A stretch of DNA of 64,000 nucleotides. It comes from Leadbetterella lacustris. Its GTDB lineage: Bacteria; Bacteroidota; Bacteroidia; Cytophagales; Spirosomataceae. Positions 17,821-26,572 of the stretch are shown here, piece after piece. Under the pieces are notes generated by a model. That model searched no databases. It was not told the DNA's origin and worked only from the letters and a program-made list of their open reading frames with translations. Made by a program: the position numbers and the translations under genes. The stretch spans positions 124,001 to 188,000 of the forward strand of contig OZ248446.1 of the NCBI GenBank assembly GCA_965234335.1, read 5' to 3'. The stretch's first letter is position 1; each line of letters opens with the position of its first letter.

Positions 17821-18602
17821 AATATAAATTGACGCTTTTTTTTGGAATTTTATGGATTAATTGTTCTTTTTTCAATCTTTAAAAATTGGCCGAACTTAAA
17901 TTTCTAATAATCTTTATATCCTAAAACCTGTTAATGTTTTAAAGCCTGATGTTTAGACAAGCAAAACTTCAATTTATGTATACGCAGGATACAATCAATT
18001 TGGTTATTCGAAATCGATATTTTTTTCTAGGCAGTTACAAACCAATGCCACTTAGTAAGGCTCCCATTTGAAGTCCCTCGACTGTGAAGAGGCCTGTCTC
18101 GCCTTTCCCTTTGAGACGGTCGGCCTTGAGGTTTGATGAGAAATATACTTTTCAACTCAACGGCATTGAAGTATTGATAACATTCTACTTACCAAAACTA
18201 ATATCTCAGCTATTTGTTATTTTATTATACCGTACTTATTAGTTTATTTAGCTTTTACTTAATGGTCGGAATGCTTTGTAAAACGAAAAGTAAATCTGGA
18301 ATTTAAAAATGATACTTTTGTTGAACCTTCAATTATTTATTTTATGGAATAGACCTTCATTTGTTGCAAGAGTGAGGATACGGCTCATTGGTACATTTAA
18401 GAGCAAATAAACCTATTTTCCAGGGAACCATAAAAACTTTAAGCTAAAATACAAGAGAGTCTAAAGGAAGTACAAACGGATTTTATTGACTCATTTTTTA
18501 GCTACAATGCCTGTTGGTAATTTTAGTAGCCGCTTTAACTGATAAACCACAATGGCTTCAAATATGGGCCATCTATACTTTTTATTGGGATGGGATAAAC
18601 AT
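17821..18602. other. Long intergenic region with possible gene debris
   Basis: The only stretch over 300 bases without a supported gene. Most is AT-rich. At 18061-18140 there is a block with 44 G or C in 80 bases, clearly above its surroundings. At about 18495-18600 on the plus strand a stop-free frame reads CLLVILVAALTDKPQWLQIW and on to WDGINIKNP, which looks like a decayed membrane-protein end, with several stops just upstream. No transposase motif, terminal inverted repeat or tRNA is visible. It may be a degraded insertion or lost gene between two SusCD loci; this is not proven. Confidence 0.35.
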
Positions 18603-18640
18603 AAAAAACCCCGCAAAATGTAAAACTTCACGGGGTTTCT
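18603..18640 (-). terminator. Terminator of the second SusCD operon
   Basis: AAACCCCG (ends at about 18613) pairs with CGGGGTTT (18631-18638); on the minus strand the stem is followed by a T-rich tract from the AAAAAA at 18603-18608. It lies about 25 bases beyond the stop codon at 18664. Confidence 0.8.
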
Positions 18641-18663
18641 TTCAGACTAAATAAACTATACTA

Positions 18664-19233
18664 TTAGTCAGCAATATTTATTCTGTGAAAAAACGTACTA
18701 CTGTAAAATGCACCTCCGGTGATATTCGCACCAGTGTTTGAAGCAGTAAACGACTTTCCGTTAGTAAGTTTCATAGTTCCTCTCACTTCAAATCTGTCGC
18801 CTCTCGCTATTTGAGCTGCAGTTAACTTCAATGCATCCTGAGCTTCTTTTCCGGTAACTGAAATAGTTGCCCTTGGATATCCTGTTGTTGCATCCTTAAC
18901 AAATGCAGAAGCAGGTACTGATTTTAAAGTTACATCAGCTACATTATTAGTCCCGTTTGCTGGTGTTGCATCTACAAAGCGAACTACCATATCATAAGAC
19001 TGAAATAAAGCTCCAAATTCTGGAGTTACTGCCTCAGCTACGAACTCCATTTTTGAACCCGCCATATTTCCCAAGTTTACCGTAAAGGCAGTTACAGGAA
19101 ATGGAGTGACTTGTCTGATGTATCCACCTTGCTCCAATCCAAATTCATCTATTCTCTCCACCATTTCGGTTTCGCAAGCAGTAAGCAAAAGTCCAGTTGC
19201 AAAAACTGCTAAAAATTTATTAACTATTTTCAT
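18664..19233 (-). CDS. Small lipoprotein encoded with SusC/SusD
   Basis: 189 residues. Lipoprotein signal MKIVNKFLAVFATGLLLTAC with C20. The mature part is beta-rich with short conserved-looking segments (VTAFTVNLGNMAGSKMEF, ISVTGKEAQDAL, ARGDRFEVRGTMKLTNGKSF), resembling an Ig-like or SusE-like accessory fold, but I do not recognise a named family. Third gene of the operon 24116-18664, 29 bases after SusD-like_2. Probably a surface lipoprotein that assists this SusCD pair. Confidence 0.8.
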   Translation of the reverse strand: MKIVNKFLAVFATGLLLTACETEMVERIDEFGLEQGGYIRQVTPFPVTAFTVNLGNMAGSKMEFVAEAVTPEFGALFQSYDMVVRFVDATPANGTNNVADVTLKSVPASAFVKDATTGYPRATISVTGKEAQDALKLTAAQIARGDRFEVRGTMKLTNGKSFTASNTGANITGGAFYSSTFFHRINIAD

Positions 19234-19262
19234 TTTTTAATTTTAATTAATTTATCGCAATT

Positions 19263-20909
19263 TTATCTTGTTAGCGTTGCAGGGTTATTATCCCAGAACA
19301 CCGGTAAAGTTACATTTGCTTTTTGTTTAGCATTTGAATTTCTTGTGATATAAACCAATGGATAGAAATATGATCTAGCAAAACCACCTGGATTTGCCTC
19401 CAATGCTGGTTGTTGGTTATTTGGAGTACCTGTTCTTCTGTAAAGATTGTAGGCTTCTACTCCGTTTCCGTGTAGTGCTAACCAATATTCAGTTCCAATT
19501 ATATTCATTTTAGCCGCATCGGTAGTGGCATCATCATATCTAGCCAAAACTTCTGTTACATAAGCTTCTACACTTTTTGCCCAGTCAATTTTTTGATCTG
19601 CTTCAAAAGCCGTAATTTTCGATGCCTCTGTCGATCCTGTAGCAAGTGCTCTCACGTCAGCCATTGATTTCTCTATTGCTGATTTTAACAATGCTTTTGG
19701 ATCACCAGTAGTACCAAGCGTCAAGGCTGATTCTGCTAGCATAAAATCTACAAATGAACGCATCATAATAGGGTGTATACCCGCACCACCAGCACCAGCA
19801 CCTAAGGAAACTCCTCTAGCCGCATTGTTGTCATAAAGACCTCCAGCAGGATATAGTCCCCAAGCAGTTCTTAACAAGTTATCTGGTGGAATACCTTCAT
19901 TACTCAAGTGATCTCTACCCCAATAACCCACAGATGTTGGATAACAAAATACATCAGATGCTCTATAATGAGCTGGTCTTTCGTTAGTTATACATCTAAT
20001 GGCGTTTACATCTCTAGAATTTACGATAACTGGTCTGTAAAAGTAATATCTAATTCTAGGGTCTGGCGACGATTTGTCATTGTGCAATGCACCCATGTAT
20101 GAGTTAGACTGATAATCTCCTCCACCCGTAGGCAAGTACTGACCTGCATATCTTGGATGACGTGTATCTGGGTTTGTTAAGTTAGAGCCAAATCTCCAAA
20201 CAAAGTTTTGCCCTGCCGTAGATACTAATCTGTTACCTGCTATTAAGGCATTAATTGCAGAAGTAGAACCAGCTTTATCAATTAATCTCCTGTTCAAAAG
20301 TAGTTTTAATTTGATTGTATTGGCAATTCTAATCCAGCTATCCGTACTACCACCATACATCAGGTCACCTGAAGCAGCACCTTTTGACGTGGCATTGAAG
20401 TTCTCAATCGCTTTGTCAAGATCCGCAATAGCTGCAGTGTAAACAGAGGCACCTCCATCCGCTTTAGGGGTGAAGTTCTCAGCATTTAAAGCATCTGTGT
20501 AAGGAACATCCCCGAATCCATCCACTAAACTTGATGAAACGTATGCCCTAATAGTTCTTGCAATTCCTGCATGAACAAACAACTCGCTTTTTTCTGCAAT
20601 TGGGATAATCGTTTTTACATCGTTTAGTATTCCTGCGTAGGCAGTAGTCCAAGTACCATTAAAATTACCTGGACCAACAGCGTTTTCATAAATAGCTGAT
20701 CCTTGGTTTAGCATTCTTGTCAATCGCATTCCTGGATCACTTACATTATTAAAGTGTCCAGAGAATGAAGTTTGTATATTACTTAACAAAAAGTTTACAT
20801 CAATATTATTAGGTGTAACTGCGTTTGGATTATCTAATAGATCCAATTCACACGATGACACCATGATTGTAAACAATGCTATAATCGATATTTTTATCTT
20901 TTTTACCAT
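19263..20909 (-). CDS. SusD-like_2 family outer-membrane lipoprotein
   Basis: 548 residues. Lipoprotein signal IIALFTIMVSSC with C20, then LDLLDNPNAVTPNN, WTTAYAGILNDVKTII (about 86-101), ARTIRAYVSSSLVDGFGDVPYT-like segment (about 119-140) and AYNLYRRTG near the end. These are features of the SusD/RagB outer-membrane lipoprotein branch PF12771 rather than the classic SusD of the neighbouring locus. It should form the lid of the SusC barrel encoded 36 bases upstream. Ligand unknown. Confidence 0.93.
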   Translation of the reverse strand: MVKKIKISIIALFTIMVSSCELDLLDNPNAVTPNNIDVNFLLSNIQTSFSGHFNNVSDPGMRLTRMLNQGSAIYENAVGPGNFNGTWTTAYAGILNDVKTIIPIAEKSELFVHAGIARTIRAYVSSSLVDGFGDVPYTDALNAENFTPKADGGASVYTAAIADLDKAIENFNATSKGAASGDLMYGGSTDSWIRIANTIKLKLLLNRRLIDKAGSTSAINALIAGNRLVSTAGQNFVWRFGSNLTNPDTRHPRYAGQYLPTGGGDYQSNSYMGALHNDKSSPDPRIRYYFYRPVIVNSRDVNAIRCITNERPAHYRASDVFCYPTSVGYWGRDHLSNEGIPPDNLLRTAWGLYPAGGLYDNNAARGVSLGAGAGGAGIHPIMMRSFVDFMLAESALTLGTTGDPKALLKSAIEKSMADVRALATGSTEASKITAFEADQKIDWAKSVEAYVTEVLARYDDATTDAAKMNIIGTEYWLALHGNGVEAYNLYRRTGTPNNQQPALEANPGGFARSYFYPLVYITRNSNAKQKANVTLPVFWDNNPATLTR

Positions 20910-20945
20910 TATATTATTATTTTACCTAATTATAAATTATTGAAA

Positions 20946-23900
20946 TTAGAAGCTTAATTTTAATGTACCTCCTAATCTTCTTGTACTTGGTCCAATTAAG
21001 TAGTCAAAACCTTGGGCATTTCCTACTCCAGTACCTAACATATCGGTGTCAAAGTTTAAGTCTTTAGGGAAAGCTAAAGCTCTGTACCATAGGTTGTTGC
21101 CAGTGAATGCCACTGATACACCTTTAAATGGAGACTTCTTTAAGATTTTACTAGGAATTTGGTATGCCAACGAAACTTCCTGTAGTCTAACAGTGCTTCC
21201 GTCATAAATCCTTCCTTCGTCACCAAAGAAATAAAGGTTGTTGAATGTAACATCCGATGCAGTTATTTGAATATCATTTGGCGTACCATCTGCTTTTACT
21301 CCAGGGAAAATCAATGTTTGAGCTCTATCAAATCCAGTATCAAGCATTCCTCTACCCATTAGGGCACCGGCTGTTGAAGAATAGATAGCTCCACCATGTC
21401 TGTAAGCCATCATTACATCTAAGGTAAATCCTTTGTAAGAGAAAGTGTTGATTAAACTTGTATTGAAGGCAGGATTTGGATCGCCCAACTCAACAGGAGC
21501 AGGAGTAGCCTGTAAATATCCATTACCATCAATCAAAAGTTCACCTTTATCATTTCTTCTGAATCCACCACCTTTTATCATTCCAAAAGGTTTTCCAACA
21601 ATGGCAAAGTTACCAAGGGTAGTGAAACCATCACCGATTTGTACCTCAGTTAAGCCGCCCAAATCAAGCGTGGTTGGCGTATTTCTTGAGTAGTTTATTG
21701 TTGCATCCCAAGTAAAACCATTGGTTTTCAATACCGTTCCATTAAATGCTGCTTCCCATCCTTCATTTCTGATCTTACCGATGTTGATAGTTGTAGCCGT
21801 ATATCCTGTAGAAGGATCTAGAGGAGAACGTGTAATCAAATCTTTGGTGTCTCTTCTATAGTAAGTTACATCAAAACCAATTTTGTTATTCAACATTTTA
21901 CCCTCTAAGCCAAACTCCGTTTCTTGTTGTTGTTCCGGTCTCAAATTCGGGTTTCCTAGGAAGTTGTCCACTCCCTGCGTTGTAACCGCCGCACCAGCAC
22001 TATTTAACCATCCTCTTGCAGATTGATTAAGTACGTTTCTCGTTGAGTACGGACTTGGGAAACCTGCAGAAGTACCATATCCTGCTCTCATTTTAAGACT
22101 TCCTAAGAACTTCGACTCCAAGCCACTAAATGCCGTAAATGGCAAGAATGAAACACTAGCAGATGGGTATAGTATTCTACGATTTGCTACTTCCACAGTT
22201 GAAGTCCAGTCATTTCTTGCAGATACGTTAACAAACAAATAATTCTTAAAATCAGCTGTTAATTCACCATAAACTCCCATTCTTGTTTCTTCTGTAGTTC
22301 CATCAAAAGCAACGTTATCAATGAAGTTATTGTGTCTAAATAAATTTCTTGCCAATTGGTTTTGGCTTGATACACCTGAAAATGAGTATCTGTCATTTCT
22401 GATGTTACCACCTACTTTACCTGCCAAAGTTAGGCTTTTTCCTAGAGACTTTGTGTAAGAGGTAATCAAATCATGGTTCCAAATAGTATTATTGAAATTT
22501 ATCGAATTGTAAGATCCCGTTGGAGCTTGAACCCCTCCTTTGTTTAACTTATAAGCTTGATTTTCACTGTAAGAATCCAAGCCAGATCTAAAAATCAATG
22601 TTAAATCTTTGGCTAAATCATAGGTAAATGTATTTGCAGCAAATACACGATTTACAGAACCCGTTGTGAAATAGTTATTCAAAACCCATCTCGGGTTCAC
22701 GATATCATTACCACCTCTAAAATATACTGATGCCCCTGTTGCAGGGTCTGCATAAGGCCAGCCCATTAAATCTACTTGACGAGGAGTGTACATCACGTTT
22801 GCAAGCACGGATGGGAAATCTAAAGCATTGTTTCCAGTTCCTCCTGAGATAGGTGGAGAATATTGGTCTGTATTTGCAAAGTTTATTGAACTTTGTAAAG
22901 TGAGTTTCTTGCTTAATTGAGCATTAATACCCAAACCAAGGTTAATTTTCTGAAGACCGTTTCCTGGAATATAACCTTGTTCTTTGTTAAATCCTGCAGA
23001 TACGTTATAGCCTACTTTCTCGCCGCCACCTGAAATATTCAAGGAAGTATTTGATATTTGACCTGTTCTGAAGAAATCACTTACGTTGTTAGGGAATACA
23101 TCCATTTTGTAAGGTGATACCGATGCCACGTATGCAGCTTGACCTTGTCTAAGGGCTGCATTGCTAAGGAAAGCATACGGGTGGTTCGTTAGGGCTGCAT
23201 TTGTATTCTGTGAAGGATACGTTCTGGCCTCGTCTAAAGTTGGACCCCAGTTACTAAAGAAATAACCCAAGTTTTGTTGAAAACCACCTACCCATTTATT
23301 CTGGTAAGTTGGCAAATTGGCAGTGTTAGTAAACAATGACTGTGTAACGGTGTATTTTGTCTCTTTTACTTTCTTGCTACCATTTTTGGTAGTTACCAAA
23401 ACAACACCGTTTCTACCTTGGTCACCGTAAGTTACTGCCGCTGCAAGACCTTTCAACACCGTAATGTTTTCGATGTTGTTAGGGTCTAGGTCTAAGAAAC
23501 GACTTGAAGAACCTTGTCCACCTTGGGTAAAACCACCTCTTGTGTTGGTGTTTGAGTTAAATGGAACGCCATCTACCACAAACAAAGGTTGGTTAGAACC
23601 GGAAATTGAGGAATATCCTCTAATAATGATGTTTGTACCGGTACCAGATACACCTGAGGTAGCTGTGATGTTAACACCTGGTATTTTACCTTGTAAAACA
23701 CGGCCAACGTCTGCTTGAGGTCTGTCTTCGATAGCTTTTTTGTCTAGCGATGTAATGGCATAGCCCAAAGCCTTTTTCTCACGTACAATTCCTTGGGCAG
23801 TTACAACCACCTCTGAAAGAGCACGAGCATCGTTTGCAAGGCTTACATTGACAATAGACTTACTGCCTACCACTACCTCTGAGGAGTTCATTCCCACAAA

Positions 23901-24116
23901 GCTAAAAACTAATGTTTGATTTGCTGCGGCTTCGATTGAATAATCGCCGTTTAAATCGGTTTGTGTACCTTTTGAGGTACCTTTGATTTGAACAGTTACC
24001 CCTGGGATACCTGATCCGTCGTCTGCTGAAGTTACCTTTCCGCTTATTTTACTCTGGGCAAATGCCGCAATTGATGAGCAAAATAGCACAAGGGCAAGAA
24101 GTAAATTCTTTCTCAT
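20946..24116 (-). CDS. SusC/RagA family TonB-linked outer-membrane transporter
   Basis: 1056 residues. Signal peptide MRKNLLLALVLFCSSIAAFA, carboxypeptidase-regulatory-like domain (about 22-95, with GIPGVTVQIKGTSKGTQTD), TonB box (LSEVVVTAQG), plug with IIIRGYSSISGSNQPLFVVD and AAAVTYGDQGRNGVVLVTT, then a barrel ending GTLKLSF. First gene of an operon with SusD-like_2 and a small lipoprotein. The set differs from the first SusCD locus in SusD branch and accessory genes, so the two probably import different substrates. Confidence 0.96.
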   Translation of the reverse strand: MRKNLLLALVLFCSSIAAFAQSKISGKVTSADDGSGIPGVTVQIKGTSKGTQTDLNGDYSIEAAANQTLVFSFVGMNSSEVVVGSKSIVNVSLANDARALSEVVVTAQGIVREKKALGYAITSLDKKAIEDRPQADVGRVLQGKIPGVNITATSGVSGTGTNIIIRGYSSISGSNQPLFVVDGVPFNSNTNTRGGFTQGGQGSSSRFLDLDPNNIENITVLKGLAAAVTYGDQGRNGVVLVTTKNGSKKVKETKYTVTQSLFTNTANLPTYQNKWVGGFQQNLGYFFSNWGPTLDEARTYPSQNTNAALTNHPYAFLSNAALRQGQAAYVASVSPYKMDVFPNNVSDFFRTGQISNTSLNISGGGEKVGYNVSAGFNKEQGYIPGNGLQKINLGLGINAQLSKKLTLQSSINFANTDQYSPPISGGTGNNALDFPSVLANVMYTPRQVDLMGWPYADPATGASVYFRGGNDIVNPRWVLNNYFTTGSVNRVFAANTFTYDLAKDLTLIFRSGLDSYSENQAYKLNKGGVQAPTGSYNSINFNNTIWNHDLITSYTKSLGKSLTLAGKVGGNIRNDRYSFSGVSSQNQLARNLFRHNNFIDNVAFDGTTEETRMGVYGELTADFKNYLFVNVSARNDWTSTVEVANRRILYPSASVSFLPFTAFSGLESKFLGSLKMRAGYGTSAGFPSPYSTRNVLNQSARGWLNSAGAAVTTQGVDNFLGNPNLRPEQQQETEFGLEGKMLNNKIGFDVTYYRRDTKDLITRSPLDPSTGYTATTINIGKIRNEGWEAAFNGTVLKTNGFTWDATINYSRNTPTTLDLGGLTEVQIGDGFTTLGNFAIVGKPFGMIKGGGFRRNDKGELLIDGNGYLQATPAPVELGDPNPAFNTSLINTFSYKGFTLDVMMAYRHGGAIYSSTAGALMGRGMLDTGFDRAQTLIFPGVKADGTPNDIQITASDVTFNNLYFFGDEGRIYDGSTVRLQEVSLAYQIPSKILKKSPFKGVSVAFTGNNLWYRALAFPKDLNFDTDMLGTGVGNAQGFDYLIGPSTRRLGGTLKLSF

Positions 24117-24154
24117 GCATAATTAAATTTAGGTTATAAAAAAAATTTGTTATG

Positions 24155-24162
24155 CAAACATA
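24155..24162 (-). promoter_or_regulatory. Possible -7 box of the second SusCD operon
   Basis: The minus strand reads TATGTTTG, matching TAnnTTTG, about 40 bases before the SusC start. A TTTG at the usual -33 distance is not seen. The terminator of the gene behind lies just upstream. Confidence 0.3.
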
Positions 24163-24170
24163 ATGTTTTT

Positions 24171-24212
24171 TTAACAAAAAAAAAACTTCGATTATCATTT
24201 AATCGAAGTTTT
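24171..24212 (-). terminator. Terminator after the 687-residue fibronectin-III protein gene
   Basis: Perfect 10-bp stem ACTTCGATTA (24185-24194) and TAATCGAAGT (24200-24209); on the minus strand it is followed by a long T tract (the A run before 24185). It lies about 100 bases beyond the stop codon at 24316. Confidence 0.85.
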
Positions 24213-24315
24213 TTATAATTTATCTGAATAATTTAATTTCCAAAACTCTTCTTTTTATTGTACTATTTTTCAAGAAGATTGGAAAAAAAGAGGCCAAAAA
24301 TTCAGCCCTTTGATC

Positions 24316-26379
24316 TTAATATTTGAATATTTTTTTAGAAAAACTGCTTTCGCCATTAGATATTACTACATTATAAAGACCTTGGTTTAATTTACCCATT
24401 GGAATCTGAATAGCTTCGTCCTTATCCAACTTAATTGTTCTCGATAATACTTGTCTGTTGTTTCTATCGAAGATTCTTAAATTGTAAGCCGCTTCTGTTT
24501 TAATTTCGCTTCCCTTGATATGGAGGGTTTCAAAAGCAGGGTTTGGATAGACACTAAGCGTAACCGGACTTGGAGAAATTCCCACTCCGCTCATTTTGAT
24601 GTTAGCTATATTAGAATTAGCAGATGCTCCTATATTATTCTTGGCTACAACTCTATAAAGATAGGTTTTGCCAGCTGAAACGTTTTCGTCCGTGTAAGAA
24701 GTCACGTTCTTGCCAAGGGTTGCAACTAGGCTGTAGTTGACGCCTGCATTTAATGATTTCTCAATGATATAGTTCTCTTCTCTATTTGAGTCGTCATACC
24801 AAGTTAAATTCACCTTTCCTCCGTTCTCTTTGGCTTTTAGTCCATAAGGAGCATTAGGAGCTTTGGACGGATTAATAATAAACGGTCCTATAACAGGAGA
24901 ATATGCAGATTCTCCCTCGGTGTTACTTCCTGCTTTAACCCTGTAGTAATAAATGGTAGCTTCCTCTGGTGTCAGATCTTTGAATGAATTTATATCCATT
25001 TTTATCTTACCTAGAGCAAAAAAAGTTTTGTTATCAAGACTCCTTTCAACTATGAAATAATCTTCATCTTTTGAATTATCTTTCCATCTGACATCAAATA
25101 CAGGATTGTTCAGGGCATCATAGTATAAAACTGCAATAGGATTTGATGGTGTATAAGGAGGCCCAGCCGTAGTATCTCTTATATTCGCAGGGTTAGAAAA
25201 AAGTCCTTGGTCACTCACCGCAAATAGGGCTACGTCAACTATATCTTTTGGATTTAGTTTTTCAATCTTAACTGAACTTGCAAAAGCAGGAAGATTTGCA
25301 TATTCTTTAAAATCTCCTGTATTGTTGATTTTTATCATTACAATGGTATTGGTTCTGATATTGGTTTTGCAATTTTTATCCTCAGAGCCATTAGTCCATC
25401 TAATAGTCAAGTGGTTACGCGATTTGTTGCCTTGGTCTGAAATCGGATTTAATGGAGTGTTTGGTTTTTGAAAAGCCAGAGCCGTCACAGCTACTGTATT
25501 AGAAGGCGTACTACCAGTGGAATTCCGAGTAAACAAACGATAGAATTGTGTTGCACCAGCAAGGACAGTTGGGTCATAATAATTATTTGAAGTCAGGGCA
25601 GGTTTGTTGATCTCAAAAAAGTCTAAGCCATTGTATGATTTTTGCAAAACATACTCTTCTATATCTTCCGACCTAGAGGGAATACGCCATAAAAGATTTA
25701 TCAAGACAGGACAATTTAGGTCAGAAGACAATATTGGAGCTGGAGGAAATCCAACTTTGGTGGTGACAACTATGGGGCTCGACCATGGTCCAAATAAAGT
25801 ATTATACTTTGCTCGAACTCTAATGCTGTAGGTTGTTTTAGGCTTGAGATTAGTTAAGGGTTGATTAAACGATGCTCCAGGTAATGCAGATACAGTGTCA
25901 ATATTTGCGTTTTCTGTCAGTTCAATATCAAAGCCAGTTTCTAATATATTCGTATCCGTTATTTGAAGTCTAATGAGGTTGTGCGTAACGAGTGTTAAAT
26001 CTGCACTTGCTAAAGGGGCAACCAAACCAACCATCAGAACTACTGAATTGGCAGTGGCAATTGACCTTAAAGTATCTGAACGATCTACTCTGAAAGCCTT
26101 CATGTTGAAGGTATAATTTTCGTTGAATACTAGGTTCCTGATATTTAACCTTGTTGCAGGTGCTGCTACTGTAACCGAATCAAGCGGGTCGGAGGGACTC
26201 GAATAATAAACTTTGTAACCATTTATAGTTCCCACTGGTGCTGTCCAACTGAGAGTTACAGAGTCTGCAAGGCCAACTTGAGCAGCTAATAAGGCTGTTG
26301 GAGGAGCTGGCGGGAATTGAGCGAAAGTGTAGTTTAAAGAAGCTAAAAGGCACGCAAAAAGAATTAGAAATTTTTTCAT
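24316..26379 (-). CDS. Fibronectin type III repeat protein with T9SS type A sorting domain
   Basis: 687 residues. Signal peptide MKKFLILFACLLASLNYTFA. Several fibronectin-III-like domains follow, recognisable by SVTLSWTAPVGTINGYKVYY (about 37-56), NEDYFIVERSLDN-type and TYYYRV-like segments, and a well-formed last one with VNLTWYDDSNREENYIIEKS and AGKTYLYRVVAKNNIGASAN. The C-terminal about 80 residues (VTLSVYPNPAFETLHIKG and final SFSKKIFKY) are a type A T9SS sorting domain. Likely a surface or secreted adhesin-like protein; no catalytic motif seen. Paralogous to the next gene, with the same WYDDSNREENYI segment. Confidence 0.88.
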   Translation of the reverse strand: MKKFLILFACLLASLNYTFAQFPPAPPTALLAAQVGLADSVTLSWTAPVGTINGYKVYYSSPSDPLDSVTVAAPATRLNIRNLVFNENYTFNMKAFRVDRSDTLRSIATANSVVLMVGLVAPLASADLTLVTHNLIRLQITDTNILETGFDIELTENANIDTVSALPGASFNQPLTNLKPKTTYSIRVRAKYNTLFGPWSSPIVVTTKVGFPPAPILSSDLNCPVLINLLWRIPSRSEDIEEYVLQKSYNGLDFFEINKPALTSNNYYDPTVLAGATQFYRLFTRNSTGSTPSNTVAVTALAFQKPNTPLNPISDQGNKSRNHLTIRWTNGSEDKNCKTNIRTNTIVMIKINNTGDFKEYANLPAFASSVKIEKLNPKDIVDVALFAVSDQGLFSNPANIRDTTAGPPYTPSNPIAVLYYDALNNPVFDVRWKDNSKDEDYFIVERSLDNKTFFALGKIKMDINSFKDLTPEEATIYYYRVKAGSNTEGESAYSPVIGPFIINPSKAPNAPYGLKAKENGGKVNLTWYDDSNREENYIIEKSLNAGVNYSLVATLGKNVTSYTDENVSAGKTYLYRVVAKNNIGASANSNIANIKMSGVGISPSPVTLSVYPNPAFETLHIKGSEIKTEAAYNLRIFDRNNRQVLSRTIKLDKDEAIQIPMGKLNQGLYNVVISNGESSFSKKIFKY

Positions 26380-26521
26380 TTTCTTTAGAATTTAAGGAAT
26401 GGCATTAAGATTTAGAGTAAAATTATATAAAAAATATAATATTTAAAAAAATTATAATCCAAATATGAAATTGCTTCTATCTTGATTGATTCTTCGGGTC
26501 ACTGAATTTCTAACCTTTTGG

Positions 26522-26554
26522 TAAAAAAAAAGAGCCACTTTTGGGTGGCTCTTT
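26522..26554 (-). terminator. Terminator after the 591-residue fibronectin-III protein gene
   Basis: AGAGCCAC (26531-26538) pairs with GTGGCTCT (26545-26552), extended by A/T pairs; on the minus strand a T tract of nine follows. It lies about 20 bases beyond the stop codon at 26573. Confidence 0.85.
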
Positions 26555-26572
26555 GCTGAATTTGTATTTTTT

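Noticed and set aside
18061..18140. GC-rich block considered as an insertion-sequence remnant or small RNA gene
   Set aside because: No transposase motif, terminal inverted repeat, terminator or strong hairpin could be found around it; kept only as an unexplained composition anomaly.
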